DNA of 64,000 nucleotides from Anaeromyces robustus (taxonomy: Eukaryota > Neocallimastigomycota > Neocallimastigomycetes > Neocallimastigales > Neocallimastigaceae): positions 41,747 to 105,746 of the forward strand of contig MCFG01000247.1 in NCBI GenBank assembly GCA_002104895.1. Direction: 5' to 3'. The notes under the pieces are model-generated. The model had not been told where the DNA came from, ran no database searches, and saw only the letters and a program-made list of their open reading frames with translations. This document shows positions 54,500 through 64,000 of the stretch, piece by piece (the first letter of the stretch is position 1; the number at the start of each line of letters is the position of its first letter). The position numbers and the translations under genes are program-made.

Positions 54500-57400
54500 T
54501 TATTCTTCTTTTGTGACGATAATATTATTTAAATTATTATCATCATTAATATTATTTTTATCCTCATTGTTATTATCATTATTATTTATATTATTATTAT
54601 TTTCATCATTATTTTCATCATTATGATTATTGTCATTATTGTCATTATTATTATTATTATTATTATCAATTTCCTTTTGTAAAGTCATATTATAATATTC
54701 ACCTTTTAAAGCCATTAATTCTGAATGACTACCTTTTTCAATAATTTTACCTTCTTTCATAACCATAATTATATCCACTTTATCAATAGTTGAGAATAAA
54801 TAATCGCTAGTAATTATCATTGTACGTTCATGATTATAATTTAGAATAAGACTATTTAAAATATCTTGAATAATAACTTTAGATTCATTATCACTTAAAC
54901 CCTGAACAATATTATCTATTAATAAAATTCTTGGTTCACGAAGCAAAGCTCGAGCAATTGCCATACCTTGTTTATGACAATCTTTTAATTTAGAATAGGA
55001 TGCTTCACAACTCATATATTTTGAAGGAAGTGACATAATATAATCATGAACACCTGCTTTTTTTGCTGCTTCTTTTACTTCTTCTTCTGTAGCATCTTTT
55101 CTACCTTCAAGAATATTATTTCCATAAGATTCATCATATTTTTTGGGTTCCGATTCAATATAACTAATTTGTTTACGTAACCATCTAATATTATAATCTG
55201 TTAATAATTGATCATCAATAAGAATTTCACCTTGTTGAATATCATATATACGTGGTATTAATTGAAGTAATTCACTTTTACCACTATCAGGTCCACCAAT
55301 AATGACCACACTTTTATTTTCTGGAATTTCAATTTCATTGAATCCTAAATGTAATACTGGAATATCAGGATAAATAGGAGTATTGAAACAAACATTATTC
55401 TTAAAAGTAATTTTACCTTTTAATTCAATATCCTTTATTCCATTATTTGGATTGGTACCATCGATTTTTGATTGACGATTAATTATTTGTATATCCTTTT
55501 TGAAAACGTCAATAAAGGAATAAATAGCATCCATATTTGGATACATTAAAAATATTGAAGTGTAAGCGTAGATAACAGCTGAAATAACTTTAAACATATT
55601 TTCAATATTAATACTACCTTCTTCAAGGTATTGATAACCATATTTAAAACCAATTAAACAAATAGAAGGTGGTATTGCAAAAATTAATGCAGCACCAATA
55701 CCAAAAATAATATTCTTAAAATTAATATATCTCAATTGTTTTTTCAATTTACGATCATAAACCTTATAGAAATATTCTTGAGCATTTAAATCATGGATAG
55801 TTTTAAAACGTTGCATTCTTTTAATTATAAATTTTCCATGTCTATCATAAAGAATACGTTTTTTACTATAATTTGAATTACTAATTTTAATGAATGAATA
55901 ATTAACAAAAATAATAATAGGAGCAAATCCTACTAAAATATAGAATAATTTTACATTTGAGTAGTATGCAAAAATAAAGAGAGAAATGATATACATTAAT
56001 GCAATGATCATACCATTCATGAAAAAACTGAATGATGAATATTTTAAATTATCATTCTTATCTTTTTGACTAAAAGAATCTTCACTGTCATCATCTTTAT
56101 ATTTGGATAAATCTTTAGAAACATCAGTTTCAATATATGCAACTTCTTGTTTTAATAAACTTCTGAATTTATATTTATTAATATCATTTTTTAATTTTCT
56201 ACCACTATAAAAGTTACATGATGTCATTATATAAAAACATAAAGAAACAATAACGTAAAATATGATGATTAAAAGATAATAATGTTTAGTTTCTTTTATT
56301 AAGTCTTTTCCTTGTATACAAAATATATTGAGAATACCAGCAAAAATAAAAGCTTTTAATACGTGATTAAGACCATTGACAATAGATGCTAAAAGACTTA
56401 GAGTATTAGCTAACAAAGATGATTTATAATAGATAAATAAATCCTTCCATGGAATGAACTTATTTTTTTTCAAATATTCATCTTCTTCGTATTCTGAAGA
56501 AGAATAATGATATCTAGATATATTGTTATTATCATTATTAAACATAAGATTGAATTTAGCGTTGTTATTATTGATACTATTATAATTTATATGTATTTCT
56601 AAATTATTATTATTATTTTGATCTTTATTTAAAAGGGCTGTTTTTGAATCTACAGAAAAATTATTATTATAAGAAACATTATCAGAAATTGGTGAAAGAT
56701 TATTATTATCATTATTATTTGATTGATTTATTTGTTCATTTCCAATTTTTCCGCATTGAATAAAATCATAATAAATAGTATGTTTAGCTATAAGTTCATC
56801 ATGAGTTCCTGATTCAGCAACTATTCCATCATTCATGACTATAATATTATCAACTTTTTTAAGAGTATCAATATTATTTGTAATGATAAGACATGTTCTT
56901 TGAGAGTTAAAAACGGCTGATTCTAAAGCAGATTGTGCTAATTCTTTGTATGGTGATTCTAAATCAATGAGAGCTTCATCAATAAGTAAAATTTTTGGAT
57001 TCATTAATAAAGCACGAGCAATACAAATTAATTGTTTTTGACCATTACTAAGATTTGCTTTATTTTTATTGTTTCTATTATTACCAAAAACTCGAGTTTT
57101 ATAGCCATGTGGAAGTTTTGTGATAAAGTCATGAGCATTAGCAAGTCGAGCAGCATCTTCAATTTCAGCTTGAGAAGCATTTGGATTAACGATAGCAATA
57201 TTTTCACCAATTGTCATTCCTCCAAAAAGAATAGGTTCTTTTCCAATGAAACCAATTTGATTAAATGAATAATTATATGACGATATAGGTATATCATCAA
57301 TTTTAATATTATTATATTCATATTTATATTGCTTCTTCAAAAGTTGGAATATTGTTGATTTACCGGAATATTGTTCATCAACAATAGCTATTTTTTTACC

Positions 57401-58714
57401 TGCTTGGCAAGAGAAAGTAACACCTTTTAATGCTTCATATTTTGGACCATTAGGATAAGTAAAATGAACATTATTAAATTCAATATCACCATATTCAATT
57501 TCTGAAGTATTTTTAGTTGAAAAACTTTCATTTATTATAGATTTACCAAGAATAGAATCTATATATCTAATATTTTGTTGTGATTTAATGTATTTAGAAT
57601 CGCAAATATTAGCACAACTTTTGGCAAATTGAAGGGAAATAAAATATAGATAAACTTGAATAACTTCACCAGCACTTAAACTATTATCATTTATATATTT
57701 TCCTCCTAAAATACAAAATACAATAGGAAAGAATATCGACATTAATATTTCTAACCCAGACAAAATGCCTATACATTGAGTTTTTCTAATAAAATACCCT
57801 TTATCATAAGTAAATATCCAATCAAAATCTTTGTCTACAACACCATAAGAAGTTATTGTTTTTATAATAGGTAATGTTTTTTTATAAACATATTGAGATA
57901 TATCAGAATTGACATCAACTATTCTTGAAATATAATGTGATTGTATTTTATTTATTATAAAAACGATAATTCCGCCCCTCAAAATGAGAATTAACAATAA
58001 AAAGAAGGAAAGTTTTGTTCCAGTTGAAAATGCCATAATAAGACATATTAAAAAGATTGAGTCAAAGAGAAAATAAAAACCAGAATTAGGGCCAATTCCT
58101 TTTTCAAAATTAGTTAAATTAGAGTTAATATCTAAAGCATATTCTTTGACATTTCTTTTATCTTCATGCCATTCAACAGTTTTTTTTAACAATGACTTGT
58201 AAATTAAAGAACGAATTTTAATGGTTATATTTGAAGCAACATTATTTAATAAATATATAAAGGTGAAAGAAATAATAAACGATGCGATAGCTACTATCAT
58301 TAATCTTAAAAAGTATTTATTTAATCCATCGGAGATAGTGTCTATAGTCAAGAATTCATGATGTTCACCTAATTTATAGTTCGCGTATGAAGAATTTTTT
58401 ATGTCATTTTTAATAGTATTGATATCAATAGTTGGATATTTCTTTTCAAAAGAAGCAGTATTTGGTTTTTCAACTAGAAGACATTCCACTAATTCTTTTA
58501 ATATATTATCCTCATTTATTTTGGTAATAGTTTTCATTTGATGATTAAGATTATAAGCAACAAAATAATTTAAAATATTACCGAAATAGTTGACTCTTTT
58601 TTTTAAAAAAATGATATTTTTTTAATAAATAATAAATAAATATATGAAAAAAAAATATAATAGATTATAATATAAAAGTTAATGTTAAATAATGCTAAAA
58701 AAGTATTCAAGTAC

Positions 58715-58765
<51 letters not shown>

Positions 58766-59038
58766 GTAATAGTAATAGTAATAGAAATAATAATAATAAT
58801 GGTAATTGTAATAGTAATAATAATAGTTATAATAACATAAAAATACTAATAATTATATCCTTTTAAATTGAAAATGTAATTTTATATAAAAATATTATAC
58901 ATACATTATTGGAATAGCAAAACCTTGTATTCCGGCAAGTGTCCAGGCTAAATAACGTTTTACATTATCAAACTTTGAAGCATATTTATAAGGATCAATT
59001 TTTAAATTATTTATTTCATTAATATCTGAATAATCCAT
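54500..59038 (-). CDS. Full-length ABCB-type ABC transporter with degenerate nucleotide-binding sites
   Basis: Exon 1 (59038-58905) and exon 2 (58595-54500) join in frame to give 1409 residues in the order membrane domain-NBD-membrane domain-NBD. Exon 1 (KRYLAWTLAGIQGFAIPI) and the start of exon 2 (NYFGNILNYF) restore the first helix region typical of ABCB proteins. NBD1 keeps SGKST (about 456-460), signature LSNGQ (560-564) and Walker B LLIDE, but its P-loop lacks both usual early glycines (DEQYSGKST) and its switch His is Asn (IITNN, about 618). NBD2 has GGPDSGKSE, no LSGGQ (LKDCH instead), LLIDN in place of LLIDE, and Asp for the switch His (IITSD). Normal ATP hydrolysis is therefore doubtful. 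An Asn/Ser-rich linker joins the halves, and an Asn/Asp-rich low-complexity tail ends the protein. Substrate unknown. A (TAA)n tract (58716-58800) fills the intron. Confidence 0.9.
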
Positions 59039-59274
59039 AGTTAACAACTTTTTTGAATTTGATAAAAATTATGTAAATATTATTTATGGAAATTGATATA
59101 TAGTTTTTGTTTTAATTATTTTTCATTATAATTTAATATAGGCTTTTTTTTTTTTAATTTTGTTTTAGTTTTTTATTTTTTATTTTTATTATTATTTCAT
59201 TTTACTATTTTTCTTTGATATTATTAAATGTTTTTATTAAATATCAATAATAATGCTATCATTAATATTATAAA

Positions 59275-59307
<33 letters not shown>

Positions 59308-59759
59308 TTTTTTTTTAAAAAAAAAAATTGAAAATTCTTGGTTTTTTTATACTAAAAAAAGAATATAAATTATGTTTTTAGTTTTTTAATTAATTAATTA
59401 TTATTATATAATGAAATGTATTCATACATTATTAAAATATGTATATATAATGGATTTAATTTTTATATAAAAATATGTAATGGAAAAAATAAATAAATAA
59501 AATACATAAAATTTAATTTAATTTTAATAATTTGTGTTATCATGTGATATATACGTGATTATTCCATTGATATGCAGGGCAGTTCTTTTATGTATTATAA
59601 ATACATATATAAATAAAAAATAATTATATTATTTCATATAGAGATATAATGTATATTTTAAAAAGAATTTTTATAAATGTAGATATATGCCTTTAAGTTA
59701 TATATATATAAATTTGAAAAAAAATATTTATTTTTAATATCAAGAAAATAATATTTTTA
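59039..59759. other. Upstream flank of the ABC transporter gene
   Basis: AT-rich, with a T-run/A-run junction near 59306-59330. The transporter promoter should lie here; no specific element was recognised. Confidence 0.55.
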
Positions 59760-60559
59760 TCTACTGAAATAATTTTTACCTATTATTTCAATAATTTCTC
59801 TTTTACAATATTTATTTTCTTCGGTATAAGTAATTATATATTCCTTATCATTGATAACTAAAAAAAAAAAAAAAAAAAAAAAAAAGAAGAAGCGATAATA
59901 TTCTGGAGATTTTTGTAGTTGTATATCTTTTTTTATTTAATTATATGACATTTCAATTGCTAATTGAATATTTAGTGAAAATAAAATGGTATTATTACCT
60001 TTACCACTTCTACTATCCATATTTTCATTTTTTGGATGATAATTTATAATAGAATGTACTATTTAATTTATTAGTAATTCTTGTTTTTAATAATTGAATA
60101 ATTTCACAAAATTTTTTTAATTATTTTGTTGACTAATTAAATCATAAATTAAATTTATACTTTTTGTTAATATCTCAACCATAAAATTTTTATCTATATT
60201 ATCAATGGATATTTGATTTGCTATAATAGCATCAATAATTACTCTACAGGGCATTTCATTTCTGCGATAAATTTTTGACTATTTTTAGACATTCTTCCTT
60301 CTTTTCTTGTTTAATATTTTATTAATTATAAAAAAATTGTATTTTCTACATTAATTATAAAAGTTTAAAAAAATATTGTTATCATTTATTTAAATATATT
60401 GATGATATTTTCTAATTACAATAAATTATATTCTTTGTATATTAATATATTTATTAAAAAAATAATTTGTAACTTAATTAAAGTTGTTGATGAGAAAAAA
60501 AGAATCAAATTTTTGATTAATAATTAATTAATTAAAAGTAAATATATATAAAACGTAAT

Positions 60560-60611
<52 letters not shown>

Positions 60612-61260
60612 AAGTAAAAGTAAAATTGAATAGTATCAAACATTAATAATAATACCATAATTACATTTATATCTATCTAAATATAATATATATTAGACAT
60701 AATAATAAACATTGATAATAACAACAGCAATGAAAAATCAATTAACTTTAATAAAAAATTGTAGTTATACTTATTTTCATTTTCAAACAACTATTCATAA
60801 TTTTCATTTTAAAATAACAAATTTAATCCAAGGTGAGTATTCAAATCTCATATACATTTCGAAATTTGTAAATTATTTAAATAAACGTAATTATTTTATT
60901 ATTTTTTCTTTACTAGATATAGTATAGAAAAAAAAATATCAAAAAAATGATATAAATCTAATAATTCTGATAATAAGGTTTCTAGTTGATGTGAATATGT
61001 AATAGGTACTTTAGGAATTATGTTTGAATAGGTAAAATGTCATAAATATTGTTTACTATTTTCTATACGTTTTTAAAAACAAGAATGGTTTTATTATTTT
61101 CTACCACAAATTGTCCAATAAATTCCGTTAAACGATCGTTTTCAGTGATAATATACAATTGAAATTATTACAATGAAAATATTGGTTTTACAAGAGGATC
61201 ATTTAAATGATATATACTGGATAATAAAGAAATAATTTATTCATATCAATATAAATAGTT
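59760..61260 (-). pseudogene. Decayed coding region, family not recognised
   Basis: Minus-strand pieces have protein-like composition but are broken by stops and frameshifts. Examples: ENDRLTEFIGQFVVENNKT (about 61155-61090), VIIDAIIANQISIDNIDKNF and VEILTKSINLIYDLISQQ (about 60245-60120), SRSGKGNNTILFSLNIQLAI (about 60010-59950), and NDKEYIITYTEENKYCKREI (about 59855-59790). They resemble fragments of a long helical or ankyrin-like protein, but I cannot assign a family. The (AAAT)n array at 60557-60611 interrupts the region. The pieces may come from one or two dead genes. Confidence 0.4.
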
Positions 61261-61307
61261 TAAAATAATATTAATATTACTATTATTAATGAATAAAAAG
61301 TTATGAA

Positions 61308-61336
61308 TGCATTTATTTATTTATTTATTTATCTAT

Positions 61337-61383
<47 letters not shown>

Positions 61384-61384
61384 C
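61308..61384. repeat. (TTTA)n microsatellite
   Basis: About 18 TTTA units with one TCTA variant. The strand orientation is opposite to that of the other long tetranucleotide arrays in the window. Confidence 0.95.
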
Positions 61385-61422
61385 ATTATATAACACAAGG
61401 GAGTGTATTCTCTTTCTTTTAT

Positions 61423-61455
<33 letters not shown>

Positions 61456-61663
61456 TTTTTTAATACAAATAATATTAAATTAATATATAAATATAAATAA
61501 TAATAAAATAAATTATAGAATAATTTTATAAATAATTAATAATTATAGTAAAGTTATTGCTATATAAAAATTATATTTATTTTTATCAAATTTTTAAATT
61601 AATGATATAAAATATATATATATATATATATTTTTAAATAATAATTATATTAATATTTAAATG

Positions 61664-61702
<39 letters not shown>
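61664..61702. repeat. 39-base poly(A) tract
   Basis: Uninterrupted A run ending in GAAG. No LINE-family terminus precedes it. Confidence 0.9.
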
Positions 61703-61704
<2 letters not shown>

Positions 61705-62583
61705 AGTAAATAACCTTATTTATATTTTTTTATAGATTCATATAATTATGATAATTTTTATATAAACAAAATATATTCTACTTCAAAGAAATTTTGAATA
61801 AAGCTTCATTAGAATATATCATTTATGATAATGAAAATTTTTTAACAAAAAATTAACAAATAAATTTGTACAAAAAAGGAAATAAACTAGAGAAGACTAT
61901 CGAATAAATGAGATTAAATGAGATATAAAAAAATTTTTATATACTTTTTTATCTCATTTATTATTTTATATATATTATGATATTTTTATATTATTTTTTT
62001 TTCTAATATTTAAATGTATTTAAATTTTATTTAAAATATTAATAAATATTTTTCTTTCATAAATGCCTTTTTTTACTATTATTAAGAATTAAAACAGCTT
62101 TGTTTATATTCATGTTTCAAATTATCAAACAAGAAAAAAAAAATAATGAATTAAATGTTTACCAAGGATCAATAATATATGTAATAATATTTTATTATAT
62201 ATACTTATTATATCATAATAAATATATTTAATAAAATATTTAGATTTTCCCAATTTTTGTTATTTTTTCTTATTTTTTATTTATGTTTTTCTATTGATTT
62301 ATTTTCTTCTATTTATTTATTGATATTTATTCATTTTTATTTATTTATTATTATTTACTATTATTTATTTACTTATTATACTGGGATTTATTTGATTTTA
62401 TTTAATAATTATTTATTTATTAAAGCAATTATTATTTTACAAAGAGATAAAAAAAAAAAAAAGAAGTAAAAAATTTCTAATAAAAAAAAATATAAAATAC
62501 ATTAATTAAATATCATGAATGTATTACAAAATATATTTTGTAATTAATAAACTCAAGTTTCTGTTTTTCCGTTGATATTCTTC

Positions 62584-62615
62584 TTTTTTTTTTTTTTTAC
62601 AAAATTCTTTAATTT

Positions 62616-62652
<37 letters not shown>

Positions 62653-62667
62653 ATTCTTTAATTTAAA

Positions 62668-62699
<32 letters not shown>

Positions 62700-62715
62700 A
62701 TTCTTTAATTTTAAT
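62584..62715. repeat. Three tandem units of poly(T) plus ACAAAATTCTTTAATTTAA
   Basis: The same 19-base unit, with small changes, follows three T runs of about 15 to 27 bases. The units begin near 62599, 62648 and 62694. Confidence 0.9.
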
Positions 62716-62880
62716 TAATTATTAAATGTTTTTGGTTCTTTCTTTATACATAGTTAACAAAGAATATTCGCATTTAATAAAATTATTAATGTATCATACA
62801 TATTATGAATTATATTATATTATATATATATTAATATAATTATGTATTATATAGATATTTAAATTGATTTAAATACATGA

Positions 62881-62929
62881 TTATAATATATGTATTTATA
62901 TAATTGTAATATAAATACATATATTATAA
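62881..62929. repeat. Perfect 21-bp inverted repeat, 7-base loop
   Basis: Arms 62881-62901 and 62909-62929, core TATATGTATTTATA. It is purely A/T apart from one G/C pair, so weaker evidence than the other hairpins. Confidence 0.6.
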
Positions 62930-63163
62930 ATTATATGTATTTGTATTTATACTAATAAAAATTTTATTATAGTATAGTATATATTATTAATACATTATTT
63001 ATATATTATTATTATTATATTAACTGCCAATTTTTTTTTTAATTTTATATATAGATATGTTTTGTTTAAAAAAAAAAAAGAAAGAAAACCCAATTAATGA
63101 ATTAGTAAAAAAGAAACATCTGAATAAATGGCTTAATTTTTTTTTTTTTTTTTTTTTTTTTTT

Positions 63164-64000
63164 ATGGCACACAATTTGTACGTCAACTTTATTGAATTTA
63201 AATATTAAAATACATGAATCATAAAAAAAACACATAATGAAAAAAAATGATACTAAAAAAAATAAAAACCAGTAAAATATTATAGATAATAATAGATAAT
63301 ACTGGAGGAAAAAAAGAAGTATAATAATATTTAAAAACAATAAATCCATACAGCCCTTAATTCTAAATATAGAATTAAAGTAAAATTGATCTATCCTATT
63401 CCACTAGGGTCGGAAATAGGATCGGCATTTGCCCTACTAGGCTGTCCTACTGTGTTATCAGCATTGACGTTCCTGGAGAGGTTGGTTTTAAATTTATTGA
63501 ATAATATATGTTGTCTTTTACAGACAACAGGCATGATATCATTCAATAGAGCCGCAGATCGCAACAAGAATGGGGATTTTGAATAAGTACCAGATTCAGT
63601 CTGACACTTAAACAAACATTCCCATTCCATTTTGTATGGACTATTGTTAATTCTATCACTAAAACCATAATCTCTACCACCAATTAAAAAAATATATATT
63701 CTATACCTATTAACTATTTTTTTACTACCTAATATATCTATATTACTTATACTATTATTACTACTTTTATAACCCTTAACAATATTATTTATTCTATTAT
63801 CCACACTAGGGTTATTACTGGTCCTAACTAAACTATTAAAAAGACTATCTAAAAAATAAAAAAAATTTCTATCTAAATCAGAGAAGTGATCAATGCGAAG
63901 ATTTTTAAATAAGAAACAATTTATAAACCAATGATCAATTCTCTGATAACTGTCACAATGGAAACAACATGAACAACAATTAGGACAAGAATTATTAATC
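63164..64000 (-). mobile_element. LINE copy 4, longest, continues past the right edge
   Basis: On the minus strand an ORF is open from the window edge to a stop at 63388-63390. It starts with NSCPNCCSC and contains CFHCDSYQRIDHWFINC, the C-x2-C-x7-H-x4-C zinc finger found at the C-terminus of many non-LTR retrotransposon ORF2 proteins, followed by FLFKNLR. The ORF then runs through FKCQTESGTYSKSP and KRQHILFNKFKTNLSRN to DPSGIG. The 3' UTR of about 220 bp ends with TTCAATAAAG and GTACAAATTGTGTGCCAT, and an A tail (T run at 63139-63163 on the plus strand). The reverse transcriptase domain, if present, is outside the window. The sequence is nearly identical to copy 3. The intact frame makes this the best candidate for a young or full-length element. 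Confidence 0.88.

Larger units (their letters stand above)
61261..63138. other. Gene-free stretch left of LINE copy 4
   Basis: It contains the (TTTA)n array, A runs at 61423-61452 and 61664-61702, a tandem poly(T) unit at 62584-62715 and an inverted repeat at 62881-62929. No supported coding region; the Phe/Tyr/Leu-rich frame at 62257-62469 is low-complexity. Confidence 0.6.

Noticed and set aside
60712-60927. 71-residue plus-strand frame
   Set aside because: No signal, motif or splice context; it overlaps decayed sequence read on the minus strand.

Overview
The window is extremely AT-rich eukaryotic nuclear DNA. Its genes have GT-AG introns, with donors mostly GTATGT or GTAAGT, and intergenic DNA is dominated by poly(A)/poly(T), (TAA)n and (AAAT)n tracts. 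Two genes encode fungal dockerin (CBM10-type) modules, one of them fused to a CotH kinase-like domain. That combination points to an anaerobic gut fungus (Neocallimastigomycota); the genus cannot be told from the sequence. Layout, left half: the left edge holds the 5' part of a POT1-like telomere single-strand-binding protein gene on the minus strand (five exons placed). About 10.7 kb without a recognisable gene follows. Next come a three-exon CK1/tau-tubulin-kinase-like protein kinase (12.0-13.8 kb) and a nine-exon leucine-rich-repeat (LRR) membrane protein in which most repeats occupy one 72-nt exon (19.8-22.3 kb). A decayed Cys-rich coding relic lies near 24.5 kb. A secreted dockerin protein with a long Gly-Phe-Asp-Met repeat lies at 31.3-32.5 kb and forms a GC-rich island. 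Layout, right half: four near-identical small heat-shock protein genes are arranged as two head-to-head pairs (38.5-44.7 kb). They are followed by a broken ABCB transporter copy (45.6-46.4 kb), a CotH protein with two dockerins that carries an in-frame stop near its N-terminus (47.6-50.0 kb), a small CotH relic, a 981-bp non-autonomous DNA transposon with 30-bp inverted ends (52.3-53.3 kb), a full-length ABCB transporter with degenerate nucleotide-binding domains (54.5-59.0 kb), and a decayed unidentified coding region (59.8-61.3 kb). A non-LTR retrotransposon family links distant parts of the window. Four 5'-truncated 3'-end copies lie at 17.5, 26.2, 37.6 and 63.2 kb, and two insertions of only about 48 bp lie at 45.2 and 51.9 kb. 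Most are flanked by visible 8-13 bp target-site duplications, and the longest copy runs off the right edge. Functionally, the two dockerin proteins are likely secreted and bound to fungal cellulosomes or the cell surface. The LRR protein is probably a plasma-membrane recognition protein, and the sHSP cluster serves proteostasis. No operons, tRNA, rRNA or CRISPR arrays were seen. The gene models with introns were built by hand from reading frames and splice signals, so exon ends need transcript support.
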